Assembly: GCA_964616275.1 (NCBI GenBank)
Contig: CAZTUL010000068.1
Span: 1-10,795 of the forward strand
Length of the DNA: 10,795 bases
DNA from: CAYZJV01 sp964616275
GTDB lineage: Bacteria > Spirochaetota > Spirochaetia > Sphaerochaetales > Sphaerochaetaceae
Reading direction: 5' to 3'
The translations under genes and the position numbers were made by a program. The notes beneath the pieces are model-generated. The model had not been told where the DNA came from. It ran no database searches and was given only the letters and a program-made list of their open reading frames with translations. Of this stretch, positions 1 to 6,875 are shown piece by piece. Position 1 is the stretch's first letter. The number at the start of each line of letters is the position of its first letter.

Positions 1-17
1 TAATCGTCTTCACGCAT
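1..17 (-). CDS. 5' start of an unidentified gene running off the left edge
   Basis: Only the first few codons are visible, so no function can be given. The ATG at 17-15 follows AAGGAAGG (27-20), a strong Shine-Dalgarno sequence, and lies about 80 nt downstream of a good promoter (105-134). From this ATG the reading begins M-R-E-D-D. A GTG at 13-11 in another frame would begin M-K-T-I and has comparable spacing to the ribosome site, so the frame is not settled. It is a separate transcription unit from pgsA, because a terminator-like palindrome and a promoter lie between them. Confidence 0.4.
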
Positions 18-48
18 ATCCTTCCTTCTCTTCTCTCATATCTCTGTC

Positions 49-96
49 AAAAAACTAGCCATTCAGGCTTGCTCCCTTCGGTATCAACCTCGGAGC
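49..96 (-). promoter_or_regulatory. Structured 5' leader with possible attenuator hairpin
   Basis: The leader between the predicted transcription start (about 98) and the start codon at 17 opens with a hairpin: GCTCC (96-92) can pair with GGAGC (75-71), with an inner GGT/ACC pairing. It is followed by AGCC (69-66) / GGCT (60-57) with a 5-nt loop, then AG and six T residues (54-49). The second element has the layout of a short intrinsic terminator placed before the ribosome site, so it could be an attenuator. The 4-bp stem is short, and I do not recognise a known riboswitch class. Confidence 0.35.
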
Positions 97-104
97 GCTC
101 GACC

Positions 105-134
105 GTTATAACAGATTTCAAAACGAAGTGTCAA
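105..134 (-). promoter_or_regulatory. Sigma-70-type promoter for the left-edge gene
   Basis: A perfect -35 TTGACA (134-129) is followed after 18 bp by TATAAC (110-105, five of six consensus bases); TTATAA with 17 bp is an overlapping alternative. Transcription would start near 98 and read leftwards into the gene beginning at 17. Confidence 0.7.
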
Positions 135-282
135 GCCTCAGCCTCCACTATTTCCGTTTTTTGTCCGTTTCGGGTAAGAATCCTCGATTTTCAATTAAGA
201 ATGCAAGGTATTCTGCCTGAGCAACGTGGTGGATACTACCTGTTTTGTTCAAACTCGTCTAGGGGTTTTTCCTGAAAAACAG
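135..282. other. Gene-free spacer upstream of the left-edge promoter
   Basis: Together with the flanking signals this belongs to the 339-bp stretch between the left-edge gene and pgsA. I see no convincing gene here. The only notable structure is a hairpin-like repeat at 265-280 (GTTTTTC, two bases, GAAAAAC). The open frame on the plus strand across 69-275 has no clear ribosome site and overlaps the promoter, so it is probably not a gene. Confidence 0.5.
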
Positions 283-300
283 AAAAAACTTGCAAGTTTT
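283..300 (-). terminator. Weak intrinsic terminator after pgsA
   Basis: A perfect 16-bp palindrome (285-300, AAAACT TGCA AGTTTT) lies 57 nt downstream of the pgsA stop and runs into six T residues on the minus strand (288-283). The stem is AT-rich and would be weak. Its place at the end of the thrS operon supports the call. A second AT-rich hairpin at 265-280 directly follows and may reinforce it. Confidence 0.4.
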
Positions 301-356
301 ACCATATTAACGAAGTATTCTCTCTCCTAGGTTCGATACTCTTACATAATTCATGC

Positions 357-953
357 TTATCGACTCAGATGTGATAATGATCCATCACGAAAAATTGCTG
401 TAACGTATGTAACAAAGGAGGCTAACGATGCAATCGCAGCTAACCCAAAAAAGAGAAATACCACAGGCTCTGCCCAAATAACCCAATCAAAATTTTCACT
501 AAGACGGAGCGCAGAGACATATGCAATTCCGAATAATCCTGAAACCGCATACAGAACAGCTTTCATTTTCCCCCATATGTTTGCAGCAACGGCCTTTCCT
601 GTCCCCATCATCAGCATCCGAAGAAATACTATAGAGAATTCTCTCCACATAATGATAACAAAGGTCCATACTGGCATAACGCCCACACCGATAAAACAGA
701 CAAAATATGTGAGCCTGCTAAAGGTGTCGGCAAAAGGATCAAGCACTTTACCTAAATCGGTAACCAACTTAAATCTTCTAGCAATTATGCCGTCAAGCAA
801 ATCAGAAAGTTCTGTCATTGCATATAAAAGCAGCAGAAGAATCACCGAAATCAGCTGAAGGGATTCACCAAACCACTCAGGTAGAAAGAATGCAATAAAA
901 AAGAGTGGAGCCATCACTAACCTCGAAATGGTAAGCTTATTCGGTAAATTCAT
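357..953 (-). CDS. pgsA: CDP-diacylglycerol--glycerol-3-phosphate 3-phosphatidyltransferase (PGP synthase)
   Basis: Integral membrane enzyme of the CDP-alcohol phosphatidyltransferase family. It makes phosphatidylglycerophosphate from CDP-diacylglycerol and glycerol-3-phosphate, the committed step to phosphatidylglycerol and cardiolipin. The family signature is complete: D51, D54-G55-x2-A58-R59-x8-G68-x3-D72-x3-D76, which holds the metal ions and CDP moiety. Several hydrophobic segments fit a multi-pass membrane protein (about 12-24, 34-46, 82-110, 132-147, 160-187), and 198 residues is normal for PgsA. The N-terminal M-N-L-P-N-K-L-T-x-S-R is typical of PgsA rather than phosphatidylserine synthase, although other CDP-alcohol transferases share the core motif. 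The start lies one base after the stop of the carboxypeptidase gene, with AGGGAG inside that gene's end as ribosome site, so the two are probably translationally coupled. Confidence 0.9.
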   Translation of the reverse strand: MNLPNKLTISRLVMAPLFFIAFFLPEWFGESLQLISVILLLLLYAMTELSDLLDGIIARRFKLVTDLGKVLDPFADTFSRLTYFVCFIGVGVMPVWTFVIIMWREFSIVFLRMLMMGTGKAVAANIWGKMKAVLYAVSGLFGIAYVSALRLSENFDWVIWAEPVVFLFFGLAAIASLASFVTYVTAIFRDGSLSHLSR

Positions 954-954
954 C

Positions 955-2469
955 TCAGTCTCTCCCTAAATATTTTTTTGTAAGGTAGGTGCGGAAATGC
1001 CTAGCATCAAGAGAGGCCCCTGTTGCCTTTTGCAGCAGGTCCTTTGGTGAATATATCGCACCATATTGCAGGACATGAGTATGCAGCCACTCTCGTATCG
1101 GTGAGAACTCTCCTGTGGAAACTACCGCATCTACATCAATTTCAGCTCGCATCACCTGAAGAAGCTGTGCACCATAGAGGTTCCCAAGAGCATATGTAGG
1201 AAAGTATCCCAATTCTCCCATTGACCAGTGCACATCCTGAAGCACACCTTCTCTATCGCTCGAAGGGCGTATGCCTAAAAGCCGATACATGGAATCGTTC
1301 CAAGCTTCAGGTAATTCCTTCACCGAAAGAGTTCCTGCAACTAATTGTTTCTCCAATTCAAATCGAAGGATGATATGGAGTCCATACGTAACCTCATCAG
1401 CATCGACTCGTATGCAGGTAGGCTTTACTTTATTTATTGCCCGATAGAACGTTTCACTATCAACTCCATCGAGTTGCAGTGGAAAAAGATGGTTCAATCG
1501 TGGATAGAATCGATTCCAAAAGGCCTTACTTCGCCCAATCATATTTTCCCACAATCTACTTTGACTCTCATGGAATGCTAATGAAGCCCCGTTAGCAAGA
1601 CACGTACCTCGCGTACCATCATGAGAAGCGCCCATTTCGTATAATGCATGGCCAGCTTCATGTATAGATGAATACAAAGGGCTTGTCACACTCGGTTCAG
1701 AGTAGCGTGTAGTAATGCGAATATCATCTGCACCAAGACTAATTGTATAGGGATGAGTAGCAATACCGCTGATTCCGCGAGACCAATCAAATCCCATAGC
1801 ATCGAGAATGGTTTTTGAAAACGATTCCTGCTTGTCTTGCGGGTAGGAGTTATAGAGGAACGAGTCCTGGACAGCTTCGTGAGCATCACCTAATTCGCTG
1901 AGAACTTCTTGAATACCGTGTTGCATCTCGGTAAAGAGAGCATCAACTTCAGCGGTTGTGGTTCCCGGCTCAAACACATCAAGCAATGAATCATAGAGTC
2001 CATTACCGTCACTATAGCGCTGGGCCTTCTCTTGCACCATTTCAATAATCTGAGCAAGTGTCGGCTCGTAGATAGAAAAATCATCTTCACTCCGTGCCTT
2101 TGCCCATACTTGATGTGCTCTTCCAGTAAGCTCTGAAAAACGCTGAACAAAGTCGGCATCGAGCTTACGGCCGCGAACCCAGGTTCTATAATAGTTTCTC
2201 ACTATTCCTTTGGTACGATCATCGAGAGCGGCATGACCTTCAGGAGTATCTGCACTTGCCCCCAATAGAGTAAGCAGTTCGCCAACTTGATCAGATGTCG
2301 TAAGTTCATGCAGCCTTTTATCTAACAAGCCTAATTGTTTAGCACGCTCCTCTACACCAGCAGGAGGCACAACCTCCTGATCCCATACTAAAACACCGCT
2401 TATATGGGATAATAGGACAGCCTCCTTATCAATTGCTTCTAATCGCTGGAAAGCCTCTTCTTGTATCAT
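955..2469 (-). CDS. Thermostable carboxypeptidase Taq family (M32) metallopeptidase
   Basis: Cytoplasmic zinc (or cobalt) metallocarboxypeptidase of family M32, which removes C-terminal residues from peptides. Numbering from 2472, the active site HEAGH is at 271-275 (two metal-binding His and the catalytic Glu). The third ligand is E302 in H-E-S-Q. The other family blocks are present: I-R-V-D-A-D-E-V-T-Y (354-363) and L-Q-D-V-H-W (411-416). Length (about 505 residues) is typical. There is no signal peptide. Two ATG codons lie in tandem (2472 and 2469); GGAGG (2479-2475) sits 2 nt from the first and 5 nt from the second, so I prefer the second. The gene begins about 18 nt after thrS and ends 1 nt before pgsA, so it is the middle gene of the T-box-controlled operon. 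A link to threonine supply through peptide breakdown is possible but is inference. Confidence 0.93.
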   Translation of the reverse strand: MIQEEAFQRLEAIDKEAVLLSHISGVLVWDQEVVPPAGVEERAKQLGLLDKRLHELTTSDQVGELLTLLGASADTPEGHAALDDRTKGIVRNYYRTWVRGRKLDADFVQRFSELTGRAHQVWAKARSEDDFSIYEPTLAQIIEMVQEKAQRYSDGNGLYDSLLDVFEPGTTTAEVDALFTEMQHGIQEVLSELGDAHEAVQDSFLYNSYPQDKQESFSKTILDAMGFDWSRGISGIATHPYTISLGADDIRITTRYSEPSVTSPLYSSIHEAGHALYEMGASHDGTRGTCLANGASLAFHESQSRLWENMIGRSKAFWNRFYPRLNHLFPLQLDGVDSETFYRAINKVKPTCIRVDADEVTYGLHIILRFELEKQLVAGTLSVKELPEAWNDSMYRLLGIRPSSDREGVLQDVHWSMGELGYFPTYALGNLYGAQLLQVMRAEIDVDAVVSTGEFSPIREWLHTHVLQYGAIYSPKDLLQKATGASLDARHFRTYLTKKYLGRD

Positions 2470-2488
2470 CATATCCTCCAGAGCCTAT

Positions 2489-4237
2489 CTATAGCGATTG
2501 CTTCGACGTCACACGCTCGTTAACAAGACTCACATAAGTTGTTAGATCAATACCGTTCTCCTGTTTCCCATCACGGTACCGAACGGATACAGATTCTGAT
2601 TCCTGTTCCCGTTCACCTAGAATCAGCATATGTGGCACCTTATTATTTTGTGCCTTTCTAATCTTTGCATTCATTCTATCATCGCTATCATCGAGATATG
2701 CCCTGATTCCTGCCTTTTTTACTGTTTCCAAGACCCGCTTCCCGTATTCATTAAATGGTTCAGAAACAGGGATGATACAAACTTGTTCAGGGGCCAGCCA
2801 TAAGGGGAATGCACCAGCAAAATGTTCTAAAAGTACGCCGAAGAACCGCTCTATGGAGCCAAGCAGGGCACGATGTATCATATACGGTCGTTTTTCAACG
2901 CCATCAGAGTCAACAAAAGTCATATTGAATCTTTCTGGCTCATTAAAATCAAACTGTATAGTAGATAACTGCCACTCCCTTCCAATGGCATCCTTAATCT
3001 TTAAATCAATCTTGGGACCATAAAAGGCTCCGCCACCTTCATCAATACCATACGATAACCCTTCAGCCTCAATCGCTTGTTTAAGAGATTCAGTTGCTGC
3101 ATCCCAACGTTCAGGTTCTCCAACACTTTTTTCAGGTCGAGTAGAAAGATACGCTTCAATCTCCTCAAACCCGAAAGAACGAAGCATAAAGAGGGAAAAC
3201 CTGAGAACTTCACGAATTTCACTTTCCATCTGCTCTGGTGTACAGAAAATGTGGGCATCATCTTGTGTAAATCCCCGTACACGCAGCAGACCATGAAGAG
3301 CTCCTGCCTTTTCGTACCGATATACCGTACCTAGTTCAGCCCATCGGAAAGGAAGTTCCCGATATGAGTGCTTTGAATTCTTGTAAATCATGATATGGAA
3401 TGGACAGTTCATTGGTTTTGCGTAGTAATCGGCCTTATCCATCTCCATTGATGAGTACATGCTTTCCTTATAAAACCCAAGATGTCCAGAGGTCTCCCAC
3501 AACCATGCTTTTCCTACATGTGGTGTGTATACCATTTCATACCCGTTGGCATAATGCTGATCTTTCCAGAAGTTCTCAATTGCCATACGAATCCGTGCTC
3601 CACGAGGATGCCAATATACTAACCCTGGCCCTGCCTCTTCATGGAAGCTGAAGAGATCCAACTCTTTTCCAAGACGACGGTGATCACGCTTTTCAATTTC
3701 CGCAAGCTTCTGTAAGTAGAGACGTAAATCTTTTGGATTATCCCATGCAGTTGCATAAATGCGGGTAAGCATTGGATTCGTCTCTTTCCCTCGCCAGTAG
3801 GCCCCAGCTGTATTCAACAACTTAAAAGATTCAGGATTTAGCTCTTTAGTTGATGATACGTGCGGACCACGACAAAGATCGGTAAAACCTCCCTGATTGT
3901 AGAGCGAAACCTCTTCATCCTCTGGAATGGCACGAATCAACTCTTGCTTATACACTTGATCGGCAAAGAGTTTCTTTGCTTCATCTCGAGAGACAACAAT
4001 TCTCTTAAATTCCTTGTCTTCCTTGATAATAGCCTTCATTCGTTCTGTAATTTCGTTAAGATCATCTTCTGTAAGAGCTCTTGGTAGATCAAAATCATAA
4101 TAGAATCCATTTTCAATAGAGGGACCAATCGCAATTTGTGCTTTTGGGAACATCTGCAATACGGCTTCAGCCATCACGTGGGACATTGAGTGTCTCACTC
4201 GATCCAATCTATCATGGGTATGTTCTTTTTGTGCCAT
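2489..4237 (-). CDS. thrS: Threonyl-tRNA synthetase lacking the TGS domain
   Basis: Class II aminoacyl-tRNA synthetase that charges tRNA-Thr. Numbered from the ATG at 4237 (582 residues), it opens directly with the N2 editing domain: H16-x3-H20 and C122-x3-H126 are the editing-site residues that remove mischarged serine. The catalytic core follows, with motif 1 near 211-240, motif 2 near 294-330 and motif 3 near 455-465. The zinc ligands are C278 (M-N-C-P), H329 (D-D-A-H) and H455. A C-terminal anticodon-binding domain spans about 480-575. Many ThrRS proteins (about 640 residues) carry an N-terminal TGS domain of roughly 60 residues, which is absent here. An upstream in-frame ATG at 4264 would place the ribosome site AAAGGAG (4249-4243) inside the gene, so 4237 is the better start. 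The gene is preceded by a threonine T-box leader. Confidence 0.97.
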   Translation of the reverse strand: MAQKEHTHDRLDRVRHSMSHVMAEAVLQMFPKAQIAIGPSIENGFYYDFDLPRALTEDDLNEITERMKAIIKEDKEFKRIVVSRDEAKKLFADQVYKQELIRAIPEDEEVSLYNQGGFTDLCRGPHVSSTKELNPESFKLLNTAGAYWRGKETNPMLTRIYATAWDNPKDLRLYLQKLAEIEKRDHRRLGKELDLFSFHEEAGPGLVYWHPRGARIRMAIENFWKDQHYANGYEMVYTPHVGKAWLWETSGHLGFYKESMYSSMEMDKADYYAKPMNCPFHIMIYKNSKHSYRELPFRWAELGTVYRYEKAGALHGLLRVRGFTQDDAHIFCTPEQMESEIREVLRFSLFMLRSFGFEEIEAYLSTRPEKSVGEPERWDAATESLKQAIEAEGLSYGIDEGGGAFYGPKIDLKIKDAIGREWQLSTIQFDFNEPERFNMTFVDSDGVEKRPYMIHRALLGSIERFFGVLLEHFAGAFPLWLAPEQVCIIPVSEPFNEYGKRVLETVKKAGIRAYLDDSDDRMNAKIRKAQNNKVPHMLILGEREQESESVSVRYRDGKQENGIDLTTYVSLVNERVTSKQSL

Positions 4238-4242
4238 ACATT

Positions 4243-4249
4243 CTCCTTT
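4243..4249 (-). promoter_or_regulatory. Ribosome binding site deciding the thrS start
   Basis: AAAGGAG lies 5 nt upstream of the ATG at 4237. It excludes the longer reading from 4264. Its AAGGAGAA stretch is also complementary to parts of TTCTCGTCCTT in the antiterminator 3' strand (with a 3-nt bulge), so it could in principle be sequestered when the T-box is unbound. Confidence 0.7.
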
Positions 4250-4279
4250 GTGCCACAAGGGCATCCACTATATACCTAT

Positions 4280-4346
4280 AAAAAACGCCCCCATAATCTC
4301 CTCCCACCAACACATACCATTACTGGCACGTTCCTTGGTAAGGACG
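4280..4346 (-). terminator. T-box terminator competing with the antiterminator
   Basis: CGTCCTTA (4346-4339) can pair over eight positions, including G-U pairs, with TGGGGGCG (4293-4286), directly followed by six T residues (4285-4280). The 5' strand is the same CGTCCTTAC that closes the antiterminator, so the two folds exclude each other, as expected for transcription attenuation. The loop of about 45 nt is unusually long, but an inner TACC/GGTA pairing (4340-4337 with 4318-4315) could compact it. A smaller local fold, CGT-CCTT with AAGG-A-ACG, also exists but has no T run. Confidence 0.6.
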
Positions 4347-4595
4347 AGAACATGGAGGCCATGTTTCCGCGGTTCCACCTTACTTCCTGCAACAACTCTA
4401 CTACGCTGTTACAAGCACTCATTCATCCCCACTGCACAGGGGCCAGCGGTAGGCCTACAAGCTATACATTCGACCTACGGCTCAGGAGTGGTGTTCACCG
4501 GGTGCTGCCAGATGCCTCTCACCCAACCGCACATGCGGAAGTGCATCCTCTCACAGACAACAGGAACCAGCTACTCGTCTCCCTCATCGCCACTA
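4280..4595 (-). ncRNA. Threonine T-box riboswitch upstream of thrS
   Basis: This leader senses uncharged tRNA-Thr and controls thrS. The T-box sequence AAGGTGGAACCGCGG (4381-4367) matches the consensus; its TGGA would pair with the tRNA 3' end when the discriminator base is U. The antiterminator is complete: GTAAGG (4383-4378) pairs with CCTTAC (4343-4338) and GCG with CGT (4346-4344), around the TGGAACC bulge. An extra perfect hairpin, AACATGG/CCATGTT (4365-4349), sits inside it. Stem I shows GACGAGTAG (4579-4571), a distal arm GATGC/GCATC (4547-4543 with 4515-4511) capped by CCGCATGTGCGG (4538-4527), and a specifier loop GGTGAAC-ACC-ACTCCTGAG. ACC (4492-4490) is a threonine codon and is followed by the expected purine. 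A middle hairpin lies at 4442-4427. The leader fills the 361-bp gap between the reductase gene and the upstream thrS reading. Confidence 0.93.
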
Positions 4596-4600
4596 AGTTA

Positions 4601-4629
4601 ATAGTGTGTATGATTTCAATTTATGTCAA
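4601..4629 (-). promoter_or_regulatory. Promoter of the T-box/thrS operon
   Basis: A perfect -35 TTGACA (4629-4624) contains the TGA stop of the preceding reductase gene. After 17 bp comes CACTAT (4606-4601), a weak -10 (three of six bases). The predicted start near 4594 falls just before Stem I of the T-box, which supports the assignment. The -10 choice is uncertain; TATTAA slightly downstream is an alternative with long spacing. Confidence 0.6.
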
Positions 4630-5135
4630 GCATCCGGGTAAATTCGACTTACAATCTGAGCAGCCTTTTTAAGAAATTCGACATCTTCTGAGGAAAATCG
4701 ATTTACTTGCGGGCTGTCGACATCGAGCACGCCATGAATTATCGAACCAGCTTCAAGCGGAACCACAACTTCACTTCTACTTGCTGCATCACAGGCAATG
4801 TGTCCAGGGAACTGACGCACATCAGGTACTACCATCACCTGTTTCTCTTTCCATGCTGTACCACAAACCCCTTTACCAAATGCGATGGTCGTACAAGCAG
4901 GACCTCCTTGAAACGGTCCCAAAACAAGCTCTGGAGAGCCCTTTTCTTCATCTACAAGGTAAAACCCAAGCCAGTTGATGGAGGGTAAGCAAGCAGCAAG
5001 AAGTGCACTTGCATTTGCAAGTGAGGATATACGTCCTAAGAGGGAGGAATCGTTATACTCCAGCAATGCTTCAAGTTGTACAAGTGCAACATTATATGAT
5101 AATTGTTGGTCACTTCCCCTTTGGTTACGAACCAT
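4626..5135 (-). CDS. msrC: GAF-domain free methionine-(R)-sulfoxide reductase
   Basis: Cytoplasmic single-GAF-domain enzyme that reduces free L-methionine-R-sulfoxide, an oxidative damage product, using thioredoxin-type electrons. At 169 residues it has the usual size. The signature is strong: N-W-x-G-F-Y-L (54-60), L-G-P-F-Q-G-x-P-A-C (72-81), G-x-G-V-C-G (88-92), F-P-G-H-I-A-C-D-A-A-S-R-S-E (109-122) and G-V-L-D-V-D-S-P (135-142). The three family cysteines are C81, C91 and C115; the last is the expected catalytic residue. The ATG lies 1 nt after the hydrogenase stop, with a G-rich ribosome site (TTAGGGGG) inside the hydrogenase end. It is therefore probably the last gene of the hydrogenase operon and provides oxidative repair. 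The thrS promoter begins inside its stop codon. Confidence 0.9.
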   Translation of the reverse strand: MVRNQRGSDQQLSYNVALVQLEALLEYNDSSLLGRISSLANASALLAACLPSINWLGFYLVDEEKGSPELVLGPFQGGPACTTIAFGKGVCGTAWKEKQVMVVPDVRQFPGHIACDAASRSEVVVPLEAGSIIHGVLDVDSPQVNRFSSEDVEFLKKAAQIVSRIYPDA

Positions 5136-5136
5136 C

Positions 5137-6594
5137 CTAATTGCCCCCTAATGGTTTTGCTCCCACTGTAGCGATATTAACGCCTCGACGCAAGCGTTGT
5201 GCAATTTTCGGATTAACCAGCACCCCAGGGCCGGCAAGGCACCCACCTTCACAACACATGACTTCAATCAAGTTTGCCTCTGGTGGTCGTTTTGTCCAAG
5301 TCTTCATTATTCGAACAGTTTTTTTATCGATTCCCTCAATATGCATCGTACTAATTGGACTCCTTGAACGTCTTACAACGGAACGTGCTACTCCTTGCGG
5401 CAGAGCAAATTCTCGACAATCGGCAAACTGCGCGGAATCAATAGGTTCGGGAGCCGCTGGCATCTCTTTTATGTCGATATCGCGTGCGACGAACAGAGAA
5501 GCGAGTTCAGCAAATGTAATTACTGCATCAATAGATGCAATTTGTGCTGCCTCCACCTTCTTCGCTAGACACGGTCCTATAAATATTAATTTTGCATCAG
5601 GTCTCTGCTCGATACATAAATCTGCAGTATAGGCCATGGGTGAAAGAGCCTTAGAACGGTACTCAGAAAGTGTATCAACATGCTTATCTACCAGTTGCAT
5701 ATAGGCGGGACAGCAACTTGTGGTCATGAAAGGAGCTCCAGCAGTAAGTCGTTCCTGAATTTCGTGAGCTTCGTGTTCCGCAGTTATGTGAGCCCCCTGT
5801 GCGACCTCTACTACATCACTAAATCCAAGAGCAAGTAGCCCTGAAATTATTTGCGATAATGACCCCGGAAACTGACCCTCAATAGCAGGTGCTATCATCG
5901 CAACGACTTCATCTTTTTCAGATAACATCTTGGCTACCTGCAAAAGTGCACTCCTTTCCGCAATTGCCCCAAATGGACACGAACGGGAACAATGCCCACA
6001 ATGAATACACTTATCACGATCAATTTCTACAACCCCTCGAGCATTCTTATGAATAGCATCGACTGGACACGCTGCTTCACAGGGTACCGGAACATGAATT
6101 ACCGCATGAAACGGACAAACATCGAGACACTTCCCACAGTTGATGCATCGATCTTCGTTAATTTTTGCTCGTCCATTAATAAAAACGATAGCCTCTTTTG
6201 GACAGTTGGCCATACAAGGGCGTGCAAAACAACCTCTACAGGAATCAGTAATTATATATTGTTCATCTGGACAACTACCACAACCTGGAGTAATGGTAGT
6301 GAGTGTAGGGAGAATAGATGGTGTTTCCTCTAAAGCCTCTTTCACGTACATCTCCAATGTCTTAAATTCATCGTCATCATCCACGATATCCACACCTAAT
6401 AGTGCCATAATCCGATATCTGACCATAGCTCGTTCCTTATATACACAGCACCGGTTTGGTTCTCTATCTCTTGGTATGATTTTTATGGGCAGCGTATTCA
6501 CAACAGATTCAAGATTTCCTGCGAAGAAAGCCTTCAATACTTCAGAATCAATCCTTCGCTTCATAAGTGTGTATTGATTATTAATTTCAAGCAT
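5137..6594 (-). CDS. [FeFe] hydrogenase, group-B-like, catalytic type
   Basis: Iron-only hydrogenase that interconverts H+ and H2 at an H-cluster. Numbered from the ATG at 6594 (485 residues), an N-terminal region (1-100) with the R-C-C-V-Y-K-E-R (48-55) motif seen in group-B-type enzymes precedes a cysteine-rich ferredoxin region: C119/C122/C127/C131, C150/C153/C156/C160, C172/C176 and C196/C199/C202/C206, enough for about three [4Fe-4S] clusters. C105-x2-C108 lies just before. The H-cluster motifs are T-S-C-C-P (292-296), G-P-C-x-A-K-K (340-346) and E-V-M-C-C-E-G-G-C (444-452). The likely ligands are C295, C342, C448 and C452. C294, the proton-relay cysteine, is kept, so activity is expected. 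The GPC form of the second motif fits group B rather than group A. Ribosome site GAGGAGG (6607-6601) selects this start over one at 6609. It overlaps the preceding [2Fe-2S] gene by 8 nt. Maturases HydEFG are not in the window. Confidence 0.9.
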   Translation of the reverse strand: MLEINNQYTLMKRRIDSEVLKAFFAGNLESVVNTLPIKIIPRDREPNRCCVYKERAMVRYRIMALLGVDIVDDDDEFKTLEMYVKEALEETPSILPTLTTITPGCGSCPDEQYIITDSCRGCFARPCMANCPKEAIVFINGRAKINEDRCINCGKCLDVCPFHAVIHVPVPCEAACPVDAIHKNARGVVEIDRDKCIHCGHCSRSCPFGAIAERSALLQVAKMLSEKDEVVAMIAPAIEGQFPGSLSQIISGLLALGFSDVVEVAQGAHITAEHEAHEIQERLTAGAPFMTTSCCPAYMQLVDKHVDTLSEYRSKALSPMAYTADLCIEQRPDAKLIFIGPCLAKKVEAAQIASIDAVITFAELASLFVARDIDIKEMPAAPEPIDSAQFADCREFALPQGVARSVVRRSRSPISTMHIEGIDKKTVRIMKTWTKRPPEANLIEVMCCEGGCLAGPGVLVNPKIAQRLRRGVNIATVGAKPLGGN

Positions 6595-6850
6595 TGGCAG
6601 CCTCCTCAATCAATTCAGCGAGTCTCTTTTGAGTCACATTCGGATACACAATTCCTGCAACCTCAACAAAGGGAGCTTTCCAATGGGGATCGTCAGTCTT
6701 GCATTGAACTAGACAAGAAGAGCCTTCAATATCGCAAGAATCAAGTAGTTGGGGATCAAGAAAATCTTCATATAACAACAAGTCAGCACCACCCTGAACA
6801 AAACAGGCAGTTCCCACACAAATTCGCACCTTAATTTTTTTCCGTGCCAT
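6587..6850 (-). CDS. Thioredoxin-like [2Fe-2S] ferredoxin (NuoE/HydC-like), second copy
   Basis: Small electron carrier of the thioredoxin-like [2Fe-2S] family, related to the C-terminal half of NuoE and to small hydrogenase subunits. The four likely cluster ligands are C11-x4-C16 and C46-x3-C50; a fifth cysteine, C39, is nearby. At 87 residues it is a stand-alone domain, without the helical N-terminal part of NuoE. The ribosome site GGGAGG lies 7 nt before the ATG. It starts 25 nt after the phosphatase gene and its last codons overlap the hydrogenase start by 8 nt. It is a distant paralogue of the product of 9924-10187. It probably passes electrons to or from the adjacent hydrogenase; no NuoF-type NADH-binding subunit is visible. 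Confidence 0.85.
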   Translation of the reverse strand: MARKKIKVRICVGTACFVQGGADLLLYEDFLDPQLLDSCDIEGSSCLVQCKTDDPHWKAPFVEVAGIVYPNVTQKRLAELIEEAANA

Positions 6851-6875
6851 ATATAGCCTCCCAGACTTTCTTTAA

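Noticed and set aside
69..275. 68-codon open frame on the plus strand
   Set aside because: It overlaps the minus-strand promoter and terminator region, has no clear ribosome site, and its product shows no recognisable pattern.
265..280. GTTTTTC/GAAAAAC inverted repeat as an independent terminator
   Set aside because: The 2-nt loop and AT-only character make it weak, and there is no T run directly after it on the minus strand. I mention it only as possible support for the palindrome at 285-300.
2511..2530. GTTAACAAG, resembling half of a Rex operator
   Set aside because: It lies inside the thrS coding region, has no second half-site, and is far from any promoter.
4238..4264. Longer thrS start at 4264
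   Set aside because: It would encode the ribosome binding site of the 4237 start, and the added residues do not resemble a TGS domain.
4190..4672. Two overlapping open frames on the plus strand (4190-4672 and 4248-4601)
   Set aside because: They run antisense through the T-box leader and the start of thrS. They lack good ribosome sites, and the RNA structure on the other strand explains the sequence.
5992..6577. Plus-strand open frames within the group-B hydrogenase gene
   Set aside because: They are antisense shadows of a gene with clear motifs and no separate signals.
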